From the IMG/VR virus record IMGVR_UViG_3300048582_000118, positions 1 to 64,000 of that record: a stretch of 64,000 bases of DNA; one strand, written 5' to 3'. This document shows positions 16,823-25,828 of this stretch, piece after piece. Numbering within the stretch: the first letter of the stretch is position 1; every line of letters begins with the position of its first letter. The notes below the pieces were generated by a model that saw nothing but the letters and a program-made list of their open reading frames with translations, made no database searches and was not told the origin of the DNA. The position numbers were made by a program, and so were the translations under genes. Source of the stretch: a virus.

Positions 16823-19800
16823 TTATTTATCTGCTTTAAGAGCTTCGATTTCTGCTCGCAATTCTTTAATGGACTCTACTAGCAATCCTATTACGTTGCC
16901 ATATGCTACTGACATTGTTTGTTCTTCATCGGCACCTATATGCACTGCTTCCGGTAACACTTCGTAAAGTTCTTGCGCTATTAATCCAGTTTGTCTTTCT
17001 TTTGTATCTAATCGGTTGTATGTTACACCACGCAAACTGCAAACTTTGTTAAGTGCGTCCGGAATAACTTCTATGTTAGTTTTTAATCGTATATCCGAAA
17101 ATGCTGTTACGTCGCCTGTTGCTATCCAGTTGCCACTGTTGTCGCTTCGCGCTGCCCACCCGCCGGCGCTAGTTAAGAAACCGACACTACCGTTATCGTG
17201 ATACACATACCGCAATATACTGTTGTTTGTGTCCCATAATTGTATTTGCGGAGTGGTGCCTTCGATGCGTACAACGTTCCCACTGGTAGTAAAACTCCCG
17301 CGAGTAGTAAAATCTCCGTTCGGGGCCGATGTCCAGCGATAGACGCCGGAACCGTCCGAAAACCCGCCCATCCTAAACACGTTATCGGTGTCGAGCCCTG
17401 CATTAATTGCATACGTGCTAGGGCGATGGAAGGACATTATTGCTCCAGCGCCGGCGGTTCCTCTCACACTTAGACTACCGTCAGTTACTGCGCCTACAGA
17501 GGCTGCGCCTACTCCGCCGGCGGTGTTTAGTAACCCTGCCATTGTGCCGCCGGCTAACGGTAACTTGGTAATATCAGCTATAGTAATAGGGCTTGCGCCG
17601 GTAAAGTTCACACCGTTAATTGTTGCACCGGGCGATAATGCACCTGCTGTAGAAGCGTTAGATACTGACAATCCAGGTAAGTTACCAGAAGCGTCACGAA
17701 GAACTACAGTGTTAGGGTCGTTAGTTGTTCTAGCAGGGAATATTGCTGCTGTATCTACTGGCATGCCCAAAGTAGTTCTTGCCGCTGATGCGTTAGCGTC
17801 GTCTAATAAGTTTCTACCGAAAGTAGTAATCGGCGCAGTAGCATAGGTATTTGCACCCACACCATATATCATCTGGTCGGCGCTGATTCCGAGTCCGGCT
17901 ATTGACGTTAAAGCAGGACTACTATTTTGTTTTCCGTCTGCAATTACTTTTACCCCAGCAGGTGTAGTTGCAACTGTATCTAATGTGCCGGTTGATGTTT
18001 CTGCTGTAGTCGCTAGTCTTGTTAAACCAATTGTAGAAGTTCCCGCCAACGGGATAGCTAGATTAATTGCGTTAGTTATTCTGCCTTTAGAATCTACTGT
18101 TATCCTCGGCACACTGGCGCTTGTGCCATATGTGTTTGCTGCTACTCCTGTATCAGATAAAACGTTTACGTTGGTACCAGATGCAGACGTCACATCGCCG
18201 GTGTAGGACGGCATACGGGCAGCCGGTACAATTCCTGTATTTAAATTAGAAGCATCTAAATAATAGGATCCCGGTTGTCCGTCTAATAAGCCTACTGAAC
18301 TGGCACTTGTGTTACCGTCGTGCCATATTTTATAACTAGCAATAGTTGTGCCGCCACCGGATGTAGGAAAGTTCGCAGCCGACGGATCAACACCGTCGCG
18401 ATTATTTACTACCCACTGATCTGTAGCCTCGTCCCATGCTATGCCGGTTGTGTACCCGCCGACTGTTGCAGAGTTACCACGATATACAAAAAGGCCGGCA
18501 GACTCCGATGGCGCTGTTTCTGGCGGCCAATCTGCATTTAATACAATTGCGTTTTCGCCAGTGCTTATGTCGCGCTGAGTAACGTTACTGTTACCATTGA
18601 CTGTTAAATCGCCCGTGATGGTCACGTTGCCACCGACTGTCAAGTCGCCGCCGTTACCAATATTTAAGCTGCCGTTAATAGTCTGTCCGCCGGTGGTGCG
18701 AATTACAGTGGAGTCAACATTAAGCGCAACTGTTCTGCCCGATGGTAAATCAGTAACAGTCGCAGTTATGCCATTAGATCCTGTTGCATCGGTCACTGCA
18801 GGTGCCCAATATGCTACTTGTGTAGGTCCTACTCCACTTGTTTTTAAGAATTGACCACCTGTCCCGCCATCCTTCGGGTACGCAACGCCGTTGACGAGTA
18901 CTTCGCCGAGGCCGGTTGCTGATAGTGATAGGGACCCGCCGGCTGGTCCACCCCGAATAAACAAATTTTGAGCATCCTCGGGTGCAATTTCTGTGTCGAC
19001 ATTTACCCCGGAATTGACTGAAAATACTCTTGAACCCGGTTGTACATTAATGTCGGTATTGTTAGATGAAAAAATATTGTTGCCAAGCGTGTCTAACGGT
19101 CCGCCGAGTTGAGGAGATTTATCATCGTACAACTCTTGCATACCTGATATATCTTTGAATCCTAGGATGCCGCCTTCACCGCCCACGCCTAACGATAATA
19201 ACGTCAGGGCTTGTCCTACAGCATAAGGGGGCAACGGCGGAGTAATATTTTGATTTTGTGTCCTAGTAGGCCACTGAAATCCACGCAAATACAATAATCC
19301 ACTAGACTCAATAGATAACGGCTGGTTGCTACTTGTATTAATTACCATTGTTGCAGTGTTAGCAGGGGAAGATGCATTTACATCAAATTTAATCTCGGCT
19401 GCGGATTTAAAATGCATATCTAAGTCGCTGTGAGTAGGAGCAGACGGTATCGGCGGAGCCGTGAATATTTCAAAACCAGTTACATCAAGATTACCTGCTA
19501 ATTTAGGAGAAGGATCTAATTCTAGAGATCCGCTTGTCCAACCTAGCGCATTATTGGTTGCCATGTACAGAATCTGACCGATGGTCCCGGGTACTTCGGG
19601 CCAAGTAGTGTTCTTAAGCACCAATGCACCGGTCGGTGCAATGTTAAGTGGTTGATTATTAGGAGTAGTAATAGCAGATGCTTGCCCACCAGTCTGAACT
19701 ACTACAGTGCTTGAACCGGGGTTAAGTACTAAATCTGTATTACCGGAAGAATAGATAGTATTATCTACAGATAAATTACCACGCACATCCACTAGCACAG

Positions 19801-19858
19801 GAATATCGGGGGACTTAAACTCGATTACACCGCTCTGGGAACTAAAAACGTCTGCCAT
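16823..19858 (-). CDS. Tail fibre with C-terminal S74 chaperone domain (1011 aa)
   Basis: A fibre whose last 100 residues form an intramolecular chaperone of the peptidase S74 (endosialidase-type) family: AFSDIRLKTNIEVIPDAL, GVTYNRLD, TGLIAQELYEVLPEAV, then a coiled-coil end (LLVESIKELRAEIEALKADK). In this family the Ser-Asp of the SD-x-RLK motif drives self-cleavage after trimer folding. The N-terminal half repeats a display module twice (LAGNLDVTGFEIF and LGGPLDTLGNNIF). The middle holds GNLTV...GNVTITGDLTVNGN beta-strand repeats, then LLDGQPGSYYLDASNLNTG and a TLGMPVDTAAIFP-type region, all common in phage fibres. First gene of the left fibre block behind a late box. Confidence 0.88.
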   Translation of the reverse strand: MADVFSSQSGVIEFKSPDIPVLVDVRGNLSVDNTIYSSGNTDLVLNPGSSTVVVQTGGQASAITTPNNQPLNIAPTGALVLKNTTWPEVPGTIGQILYMATNNALGWTSGSLELDPSPKLAGNLDVTGFEIFTAPPIPSAPTHSDLDMHFKSAAEIKFDVNASSPANTATMVINTSSNQPLSIESSGLLYLRGFQWPTRTQNQNITPPLPPYAVGQALTLLSLGVGGEGGILGFKDISGMQELYDDKSPQLGGPLDTLGNNIFSSNNTDINVQPGSRVFSVNSGVNVDTEIAPEDAQNLFIRGGPAGGSLSLSATGLGEVLVNGVAYPKDGGTGGQFLKTSGVGPTQVAYWAPAVTDATGSNGITATVTDLPSGRTVALNVDSTVIRTTGGQTINGSLNIGNGGDLTVGGNVTITGDLTVNGNSNVTQRDISTGENAIVLNADWPPETAPSESAGLFVYRGNSATVGGYTTGIAWDEATDQWVVNNRDGVDPSAANFPTSGGGTTIASYKIWHDGNTSASSVGLLDGQPGSYYLDASNLNTGIVPAARMPSYTGDVTSASGTNVNVLSDTGVAANTYGTSASVPRITVDSKGRITNAINLAIPLAGTSTIGLTRLATTAETSTGTLDTVATTPAGVKVIADGKQNSSPALTSIAGLGISADQMIYGVGANTYATAPITTFGRNLLDDANASAARTTLGMPVDTAAIFPARTTNDPNTVVLRDASGNLPGLSVSNASTAGALSPGATINGVNFTGASPITIADITKLPLAGGTMAGLLNTAGGVGAASVGAVTDGSLSVRGTAGAGAIMSFHRPSTYAINAGLDTDNVFRMGGFSDGSGVYRWTSAPNGDFTTRGSFTTSGNVVRIEGTTPQIQLWDTNNSILRYVYHDNGSVGFLTSAGGWAARSDNSGNWIATGDVTAFSDIRLKTNIEVIPDALNKVCSLRGVTYNRLDTKERQTGLIAQELYEVLPEAVHIGADEEQTMSVAYGNVIGLLVESIKELRAEIEALKADK
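16824..16831 (-). promoter_or_regulatory. Late promoter box (GATAAATA), giant fibre
   Basis: GATAAATA on the minus strand, 28 bases before the giant fibre start and overlapping the stop codon of the S74 fibre gene. It allows the giant fibre to be transcribed separately from the upstream fibre. Confidence 0.6.
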
Positions 19859-19886
19859 ATTTCATCCTTGAAAGTTACTATTGTAG

Positions 19887-19894
19887 TATTTATC
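19887..19894 (-). promoter_or_regulatory. Late promoter box (GATAAATA), S74 fibre
   Basis: GATAAATA on the minus strand, 29 bases upstream of the S74 fibre start codon, the same spacing class as the other late boxes. Confidence 0.65.
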
Positions 19895-19924
19895 TAAAGA
19901 TAGAAAAACAGAATGCATTGCGGA

Positions 19925-19953
19925 TTGACAGTAAATTTTAATTATGTTATGCT
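19925..19953 (+). promoter_or_regulatory. sigma70-type promoter for the homing endonuclease
   Basis: TTGACA (19925-19930), 17 bases, TATGCT (19948-19953): perfect -35, ideal spacing and a 4-of-6 -10. It lies about 38 bases before the endonuclease ATG and has no late box, so this gene is expected to be read by host-type polymerase early in infection, unlike its neighbours. Confidence 0.75.
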
Positions 19954-19991
19954 AAATACATTGTCAGGTACAAACGTAATAGGAACAACGC

Positions 19992-21584
19992 ATGAAAGAT
20001 ATTCGACAAATAATTTTAGATACATATAATTCATATCCTAAACATTTTACGCAAATGTTGAAAAGAAACAGAGATGTAACAGAATATGTAAACACCGTTG
20101 CGACGAGTTCAGGCGCAGAAACCTTTTTAGAAAAGTTGTACTATGTCGTCTATCAAGAGCCAATTTTTTGCAAAAATGGAAACAAAAAGAAACTAAAATC
20201 TTTCGAGGGGTATGGTTTCTGCGGAAGGGCAAATAGCTGCGAATGCGCTAAAAACTCCGTAAGTGAAAAAGTATCATTAGCGAAGAATAATTACACAGAT
20301 GAAAAAAGCGCAGCTATCAACGAAAAACGTAAATTAACGACACTTTCACTACATGGCGTAACCAACAACGGGCAAACAAAAAAATCAATCACAGCACATA
20401 AAAAATTATATAAAAATAGAGATAAAGTAAGCGACATATCCGAACAAATAAAAAATACAAAACTGCATAGGCACGGAGATGCAACGTTTAACAACCGCAC
20501 AAAAGCAGCCGAAACTTGTCTAATAAAATACGGTGTTACTAACACTTATTTAATCACAGAAGACAATAGTAATCCGCTTTTAGCCCAGTTAAGAGATAAG
20601 CACGAATTAGCAAAATTATTTCCTAAACTTCCCGTAAGTGAAATTGCTACCCGATTAAACGTAGCCGACACAACTGTCTATCGTTATTTAAACTTGCACG
20701 GGTTTAGAGAACCCTATCAATCTACATTCGAAAAAGAAATCGTCGATTATTTGCAAACCATCGGTGTCACTAATATATTAACAAACAAGAGATCGATAAT
20801 AGACAAAGAGCTGGATATATTTTTACCAGACTTTAACCTCGCAATAGAATATAACGGCGTATACTGGCACCACGATAAAATACCACACATTACAAAAACA
20901 TACCATCGAGATAAATTTCTAAATTGTGAAAAGAATGGAATAGAATTATTCACTATTTTTAGTGATTCATGGGATAATAAAAAAGATGTCTGGAAGAATA
21001 AAATAAGAGCTAAACTAGGCCTGTCAGATATAACTGTGTATGCTCGAAAAACAAAAATAGTGAATTTAAGAGCTGCCGATACTAGAGAAATTCTAAACAA
21101 ACATCATGTCCAAGGCTATTGTGCTGCTCAGTACTGCTACGGTCTAGAATACAATAGTGAGATAGTAGCAGTAATGACTTTTTCTAAAAAAAGAGCAGGT
21201 ATAGGAAAAGACAGAGGAGAAAACAGTTTCGAACTTGTAAGGTACGTAACTTCTAAGAATGTAATCGGTGGTGCATCGAAATTACTTAAACATTTTATAA
21301 AAACTAGCAGCCCTGAAATAATATTTTCTTATTCCGATAATCAGTATAGTGTCGGGAAATTATACCGCACATTAGGATTCGAACTAGAAAAAGATAATAA
21401 TGCTGGGTACAAATATTACGATCCGGCGCATAAAAAAATGTATCATCGCTATAAATTTGCAAAACATAAGCTAATAGAAGCAGGTTTTAATTCAACATCT
21501 ACTGAAAAAGAAATCATGGATAACACCGATTATCTGCGTATTTGGGATTGCGGATCGCGCACTTGGGTAATGAATTTAAAATAA
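19992..21584 (+). CDS. Vsr-like (EDxHD-type) homing endonuclease
   Basis: A 530-residue free-standing DNA endonuclease. An N-terminal Cys cluster (C60, C77, C83, C85) probably binds zinc. Residues 110-195 hold spaced HGVTN / KYGVTN repeats typical of DNA-contacting segments in phage homing enzymes. A helix-turn-helix (about 213-237, PVSEIATRLNVADTTVYRYL) follows. The nuclease core is at 245-340: KELDIFLPDFNLAIEYNGVY, then WHHD, YHRDKFLNCEKNGIELF and FSDSWDNK, the layout of Vsr-fold enzymes such as I-Bth0305I. The C-terminal 190 residues (AVMTFSKKRAG, SYSDNQYSVGKLYRTLGFE) form a further domain with an acetyltransferase-like look. It lies antisense between a fibre gene and the capsid gene, with its own promoter and terminator, as expected for a mobile gene. 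Confidence 0.8.
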   Translation: MKDIRQIILDTYNSYPKHFTQMLKRNRDVTEYVNTVATSSGAETFLEKLYYVVYQEPIFCKNGNKKKLKSFEGYGFCGRANSCECAKNSVSEKVSLAKNNYTDEKSAAINEKRKLTTLSLHGVTNNGQTKKSITAHKKLYKNRDKVSDISEQIKNTKLHRHGDATFNNRTKAAETCLIKYGVTNTYLITEDNSNPLLAQLRDKHELAKLFPKLPVSEIATRLNVADTTVYRYLNLHGFREPYQSTFEKEIVDYLQTIGVTNILTNKRSIIDKELDIFLPDFNLAIEYNGVYWHHDKIPHITKTYHRDKFLNCEKNGIELFTIFSDSWDNKKDVWKNKIRAKLGLSDITVYARKTKIVNLRAADTREILNKHHVQGYCAAQYCYGLEYNSEIVAVMTFSKKRAGIGKDRGENSFELVRYVTSKNVIGGASKLLKHFIKTSSPEIIFSYSDNQYSVGKLYRTLGFELEKDNNAGYKYYDPAHKKMYHRYKFAKHKLIEAGFNSTSTEKEIMDNTDYLRIWDCGSRTWVMNLK

Positions 21585-21591
21585 AGTCAAA

Positions 21592-21617
21592 AAAAAGCCC
21601 TGCAAACAGGGCTTTTT
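21592..21617. terminator. Bidirectional intrinsic terminator between endonuclease and gp23
   Basis: AAAAAGCCCTG, loop CAAA, CAGGGCTTTTT. The A-run and T-run flank the stem symmetrically, so it can end both the rightward endonuclease transcript and the leftward capsid transcript, whose stop codons lie within 30 bases on either side. Confidence 0.9.
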
Positions 21618-21644
21618 AATTTTACTACAACTAAAGCTCTATTA

Positions 21645-22823
21645 TTAATAGAACTTCAAGGTTGCCGAATCAATACCAACTTTCGACAAGTAGTCAGCAG
21701 CGTTACCGAAGCTGTTAGCCGAGTTAGTCAATTCTAAGTAACCATAACGTGTCATAAAGCTAACAACCGGTTCAAAGGTGTTAGGATCCATCACCGGACC
21801 AGTGCTCATCAACGGAATGTATGGGCAATAGTATGCAGCAGCATCAGTTTCTGTAGGACCTTTATAGCCTATCAGAACAGCTTCAGCGTCCGAAGCATAC
21901 TGGTCAACATAAACACGCATAGTGCTGTTCAAAGTACCGACAAACTTAGTGTTTGTAGGAGCTTCGAAAACGCCTTCTGTTGTGCGAGCGAAAGTCGAAG
22001 TAGTAGCAGACTGAAGAATAGTTAACGCTGTTGGCGAAACTACAGCCCAGTTAGCAGCACCACGGCGTGTACGAGCAGCAACGAGGTTAGCTTGTTGGTT
22101 AATCATAACAGCAAGAGCAGCATGCTCGTCACCTACGTAAGTAGCAGTACCGCTTACAGCAGCCTGATTATAGACGGTAGGAGGAACAGGAACTAGAACA
22201 CGAAGATTGCTCAACATTTCTTGGTCGATTTCAACGGTAATTTCCTGTGCAAGAGCTTGCATGATTTCAGCCTCGATATCAACACCGTGAATGGCGTTAG
22301 CATCTTGAGCTGCTTCAAAAGTCCAGCGAGCGCTTAGACGACGTGTCTTAGCTTCGACGCTTTCTTTCAAAATCTGGATGCTCATTTTGTTACCTGGACG
22401 ACCTTCTAGCATCGCTGTTTGTGCAGCACGAGCGTCTGGGCCGTTAGGTTGATTGTTACCGGAATAAGCGCGAGCTAATTCGAACGGAGACAATGCTTCT
22501 GTACCAGCAGTAACACCGGCAGCAGTTTCAGCATAACGTACACGCAAGGTGTGAATCTGACCAACAGGGCCAGTCATAGGCTGTACACCTAAGATTTCGT
22601 TAGCAATAACTGTAGGCATTACACGTCTGATCAACGGTAACATTACTTTGTTTAATACTGCGATATTACCCGACTGGGTAGCACCGGCTGTCGCAGATTC
22701 TGATAAGTATCTACGAGTGTTTTCTAGGACTACGTCCATATTTTTTCTGCGAGAGCCGCTTAGGCCTTCCATAAGGGCTTCTTTCGTTGCACCCCAATTG
22801 CTCTCAAATAGCTTACTTGCCAT
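21645..22823 (-). CDS. gp23: Major capsid protein gp23-like
   Basis: The main shell subunit, an HK97-fold protein of the T4 gp23 family. Recognisable segments are LPLIRRVMPTVIANEILGVQ followed by PMTGPVGQIHTLRVRY near residues 62-100, RRGAANWAVVSPTAL near 255, and VLIGYKGPTETDAAAYYCPY near 315-335. It has 392 residues against about 521 in T4; the middle of the T4 protein is the part most likely shortened. In this family the N-terminal residues (here up to about 50-60) are removed by gp21 during maturation. The start ATG has AAGGAGA upstream. It lies last in the leftward head cluster and ends at a shared terminator. Confidence 0.95.
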   Translation of the reverse strand: MASKLFESNWGATKEALMEGLSGSRRKNMDVVLENTRRYLSESATAGATQSGNIAVLNKVMLPLIRRVMPTVIANEILGVQPMTGPVGQIHTLRVRYAETAAGVTAGTEALSPFELARAYSGNNQPNGPDARAAQTAMLEGRPGNKMSIQILKESVEAKTRRLSARWTFEAAQDANAIHGVDIEAEIMQALAQEITVEIDQEMLSNLRVLVPVPPTVYNQAAVSGTATYVGDEHAALAVMINQQANLVAARTRRGAANWAVVSPTALTILQSATTSTFARTTEGVFEAPTNTKFVGTLNSTMRVYVDQYASDAEAVLIGYKGPTETDAAAYYCPYIPLMSTGPVMDPNTFEPVVSFMTRYGYLELTNSANSFGNAADYLSKVGIDSATLKFY

Positions 22824-22835
22824 ATTTGTATCTCC

Positions 22836-23960
22836 TTATTTTAAACCTGCTAAAGTTTTTATGTGTGATAACTCGCTGTTGAACTCGCTATCTGAATTAC
22901 CTTGTTGGGCATTATTAACCCGATTTCCTGTTCTTTCGGACAGTTTAGAACCCTCTGTAAGCGGTCTTTTAGCTGCATTTGTTCTCGGAACAGAAGTTTC
23001 ATTCAATACAGCCGGTAGATACTTGTTAAAACTTCTTTCAAGTTCTTTCGTCTGTACTGACTCTAATAAGCCCTTCATTACAGCTCTCTTTTCTTTTGCA
23101 AGTGGAGATAGTAATTCGGACATTACTTTGTTACGATTAATGCGATCTCTTGCTACATTAAGCTCGGACTGTAGACTCTCGGCAATCTTAGCTTTCTGCT
23201 GAACAGACTCTTTAATTGCTTCAATTTCTCGATCTTTGCTTTCTACAACTTTTTGTAGCTTGCGAACTTCCGTACCTTCATTTAGGTAAGAAGTCATATA
23301 TTCGCCGACGAATGCTTCATACATTCTACGACCGAATTCGTTTTCGCGGGCTACTTTAATATCGCCTTTAAACTGCGACATCTCGGAACGAAGTACATCG
23401 TTAATTTTTTGTTCGACTAACTTAGCTGCACGAGAAATAAACGCTTTTTTTGTTTCGTTTAAGTGTGCCTTGCCTTCGCGAACCATCTTAACCTTTTGTT
23501 CTACTAGTTCACGCTTGTCCTTACGGAACTCGCGAATTTCCTCAGCTAGCTGCTTTAATATGAAGTTTTCTAGTTTCTTGAAATCAGAACCTAGTTTTTG
23601 CTTATCTTCGTGCAACTCTTTTACTTCTTTTGCTACTTGCTGAGTAATGAACTTGTCTAGAACAGAAGTGTGCTCTTTAATTTTACGTCTGTAAGCGGCG
23701 CGCTCAGTAATAAGATCTCTCTTATCCTGTGCAAATTCTTCGAGTTCAACGCGAATCTTGTCAGTTAAAAAACGATCCATTGCTTCGGCAAGCACACCTT
23801 TATCGTGCGTATACTTTCTAGCAAATTCTTCTCTTAGATTGGCGGAAATTTCTTCCCGAGCTTCTGATAGCTTAGAATTCCAAGCTTCGGAGATTTGAAT
23901 CTGTTGTTCTTCTGTTAACCCTGCGCTTTCACTCAAGATCTTTTTTAAATCTTTTGCCAT
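22836..23960 (-). CDS. gp22: Prohead core scaffolding protein gp22-like
   Basis: A 374-residue, highly charged protein, almost all helix and coiled coil: long runs rich in Glu, Lys, Arg and Gln from residue 20 to 300, with repeated KxxLxxxFxxQxxxExxxL patterns (for example LDKFITQQVAKEVKELHEDK). This is the character of T4 gp22, the main scaffold of the prohead core, digested by gp21 after assembly. Its place between gp21 and gp23 supports the call. AAGGAG precedes the ATG. A disordered Asn/Ser-rich stretch and a short hydrophobic end (LSHIKTLAGLK) close the protein. Confidence 0.88.
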   Translation of the reverse strand: MAKDLKKILSESAGLTEEQQIQISEAWNSKLSEAREEISANLREEFARKYTHDKGVLAEAMDRFLTDKIRVELEEFAQDKRDLITERAAYRRKIKEHTSVLDKFITQQVAKEVKELHEDKQKLGSDFKKLENFILKQLAEEIREFRKDKRELVEQKVKMVREGKAHLNETKKAFISRAAKLVEQKINDVLRSEMSQFKGDIKVARENEFGRRMYEAFVGEYMTSYLNEGTEVRKLQKVVESKDREIEAIKESVQQKAKIAESLQSELNVARDRINRNKVMSELLSPLAKEKRAVMKGLLESVQTKELERSFNKYLPAVLNETSVPRTNAAKRPLTEGSKLSERTGNRVNNAQQGNSDSEFNSELSHIKTLAGLK

Positions 23961-23971
23961 CTTGAGTCTCC

Positions 23972-24598
23972 TTAAATCTTCAAGTCATTAATAAACTTAA
24001 TAATGTTTTTCTGTAAATGTCTGTGTGCAATTGGGTCGCCATACGAAACACCTTTTGCCATTTCGTATATACTGGCCCCACCTTTCATGTTAAAAAGGCT
24101 TTCGTAAATTGTACGTGGATATGCGTTCGGCGCACTAGGTTGAGCTACTATATCTACAGTAACAATTTCAAAATCAGACACATGACCGTCATCGCCTACG
24201 TTGCCGGATCCTCTGGAACTAACGCCTAATTTAGCGCCAGCATGCAGCAAGGTCTTAACAATTTCGCCGGTGGGAGTCGGTATGATTTTTAATTTACCGT
24301 AACCGTCGTGCCCATCCATCCACATTTCGGAGATCATGTGTGATACTCTGTCAAGGTTGATGGATAGTTCTTCGGGGTGATCTAGCTCTCCCAGAACAGT
24401 TTCCCCTTTGCTAACTTTTTCATTAATTGCATTAACTGCATTATTGATTTCGCGCAAAGGGTAGACACGCTGGTTCTGATTACGCACATCGCCTTGTATA
24501 AAGATACCCTTCATGCAAAGGTCTTTACCGCCGTTAATGTCTTCAAGCACTAATTGTGCTTGATTAAACGACATGTACTCATACAATTTATTAGACAT
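23972..24598 (-). CDS. gp21: Prohead maturation protease gp21-like
   Basis: The serine protease that cleaves core and shell proteins during head maturation. Motifs visible are GELDHPEE with the catalytic His, GVSSRGSG with the nucleophilic Ser, and FEIVTVDIVAQPSAPNAYP downstream, in the order known for T4 gp21 and related herpes-type assemblins. From ATG 24598 it has 208 residues, close to T4 gp21 (212). An in-frame GTG at 24607 is open too, but the ATG has AGGTGAAG at good distance and gives the natural start MSNKLYEYM. The N-terminal EYMSFNQAQLV segment is also typical. Confidence 0.92.
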   Translation of the reverse strand: MSNKLYEYMSFNQAQLVLEDINGGKDLCMKGIFIQGDVRNQNQRVYPLREINNAVNAINEKVSKGETVLGELDHPEELSINLDRVSHMISEMWMDGHDGYGKLKIIPTPTGEIVKTLLHAGAKLGVSSRGSGNVGDDGHVSDFEIVTVDIVAQPSAPNAYPRTIYESLFNMKGGASIYEMAKGVSYGDPIAHRHLQKNIIKFINDLKI

Positions 24599-24617
24599 AA
24601 TCTTCACCTATTCCTAA

Positions 24618-25445
24618 TTATCTACGCGGCATGTTGGTCAATGGACTCTTAGTGCCTTCGGCACCTTTTGTAGACCCTTTACCTGTGCCGACAAAACCGG
24701 CAGTGCCTTCTTGTCCTGTAGATGGTGCATTTTTCTGAGTAGCATTAATGTTATCGCTAGGCGTTTCGTCTTTCGAGGAAGGGGTAGCACCGCCTGGCTT
24801 ATCATTACCTTTAGTAAATTCAACTGGATCAGCACCATCGATGAATTGCTTAGGAGCATGTGTATAAGGACTCTCAGTTCCTGTTGCACCGGCGGATTTA
24901 CCAGCACCTACGAATTTCCCTTCAGTGTCCATGGACACAGATACGTTGTTAGAGAAATTAGTAGCTTCGCCTAGTCTATTGTCGAACTCTAAGTCACTTC
25001 CTTCGTCACCAAAATCAACATCAAGTCCACCTTCGTCACTGTAATCACCGGCAAAATCATCTGCATCGTGATACGGTTCTTCCAGTTCGTCGGACATTAA
25101 TTGTTCGAATTCAGCACGCAATTCTTCAAGTTGCGACTCAAGGTCCTCGACTCTCTCTTCGGTGCTAAGTTCTTCAGTTTCGTCGCTGTCGACTTCGCCG
25201 TCTTGTAATTCGTCTGTTTCGATATCATCTTCTGCATTAGAAACTTCGTCAGTGAAACCCTGCTTCATATCGCCGCCGATGGAGTCACCCATCGCTTCTT
25301 CGTCACCATCTTCTTCGTTGACGAGTTCTTCGTAGATATATCGGGCCTTTTCGATAACAAGCTCATGCAAAAGTTCTTCAGCTTGTCCCATTTCTTCATT
25401 AACAAGAAGATTTAGAATTTGCTCAAGTTTCTTTTGTTGTGACAT
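24618..25445 (-). CDS. Acidic prohead core protein (gp67/gp68 position)
   Basis: A 275-residue protein lying where T4 keeps the minor core genes 67 and 68, between portal and protease. The N-terminal 50 residues form amphipathic helices (LEQILNLLVNEEMGQAEELL). Residues 45-155 are extremely acidic with many Asp and Glu, including a coiled coil (ERVEDLESQLEELRAEFEQL). The rest is low-complexity Gly/Thr/Ser with two related FVGAGKS / FVGTGKG...SPLT segments. A core or internal head role is likely from position and composition, not from a recognised domain. The start has GGAGACCC upstream, and two late-type boxes precede it. Confidence 0.7.
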   Translation of the reverse strand: MSQQKKLEQILNLLVNEEMGQAEELLHELVIEKARYIYEELVNEEDGDEEAMGDSIGGDMKQGFTDEVSNAEDDIETDELQDGEVDSDETEELSTEERVEDLESQLEELRAEFEQLMSDELEEPYHDADDFAGDYSDEGGLDVDFGDEGSDLEFDNRLGEATNFSNNVSVSMDTEGKFVGAGKSAGATGTESPYTHAPKQFIDGADPVEFTKGNDKPGGATPSSKDETPSDNINATQKNAPSTGQEGTAGFVGTGKGSTKGAEGTKSPLTNMPRR

Positions 25446-25488
25446 GGTTTGGGTCTCCTATAAAATAATTGTTAGATTAACATTAAAA

Positions 25489-25496
25489 TATTTATC
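25489..25496 (-). promoter_or_regulatory. Late promoter box (GATAAATA), core protein
   Basis: GATAAATA on the minus strand, 44 bases before the ATG at 25445. With the second box at 25503 it makes a tandem late promoter for the core-gp21-gp22-gp23 genes. Confidence 0.6.
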
Positions 25497-25502
25497 TAAC
25501 AT

Positions 25503-25510
25503 TATTTATA
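25503..25510 (-). promoter_or_regulatory. Second late promoter box (TATAAATA), core protein
   Basis: TATAAATA on the minus strand, identical to the T4 late consensus and seven bases upstream of the GATAAATA at 25489-25496. Either or both could be used. Confidence 0.5.
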
Positions 25511-25537
25511 AGATTTTTTAAAAAACCGCAGAAATAG

Positions 25538-25560
25538 GCCAAAAAGAGTCTCTTTTTGGC
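25538..25560. repeat. Inverted repeat, possible terminator or processing hairpin
   Basis: GCCAAAAAGAG, one base, CTCTTTTTGGC: an 11-bp perfect stem between the 71-aa gene and the tandem late boxes. It is not followed by a clear T-run on the minus strand, so it may be a weak terminator or an mRNA-processing hairpin. Confidence 0.55.
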
Positions 25561-25589
25561 TAAAAGGGTGGAGGGATGCTTAAATTCCT

Positions 25590-25805
25590 TTACAATCCGC
25601 CGGAGTCGTCCATTGGTTGATTGTACATTGTGGGGACGAATGCTAGGTGCTGTGCTTTATCGACTTTTTCTGCATCTTTAGAAATTCTAAGATTGTGCAG
25701 GTGCTGAAACGTTAGTCTCGGTCGTCTCGTGTCGTCATACTCCCACTGCGATAGCTCGTCATGCGCAGGATCATAAAATTCGCAGAGTAAATGTTTAGCT
25801 TTAAT
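25590..25805 (-). CDS. 71-aa conserved-looking protein with AUU start
   Basis: A small gene missed by ATG/GTG/TTG-based calling. A perfect AAAGGAGGT ribosome-binding site (25819-25811) is followed after six bases by ATT, then a clean frame beginning (I/M)KAKHLLCEFYDPAHDEL and ending YNQPMDDSGGL. The first in-frame ATG is only at residue 60, and no GTG or TTG serves. A late box at 25829-25836 leaves a leader of only a few bases before the ribosome-binding site. It sits between portal and core protein, the place of T4 gene 67 (80 residues), but the sequence is not gp67-like: it has a DDTRRPRLTFQHLHNLR basic helix and several His. Function unknown. An AUU start, best known from infC, usually implies low or controlled translation. 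Confidence 0.7.
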   Translation of the reverse strand: MKAKHLLCEFYDPAHDELSQWEYDDTRRPRLTFQHLHNLRISKDAEKVDKAQHLAFVPTMYNQPMDDSGGL

Positions 25806-25828
25806 TTTAAACCTCCTTTAGTAATAGA

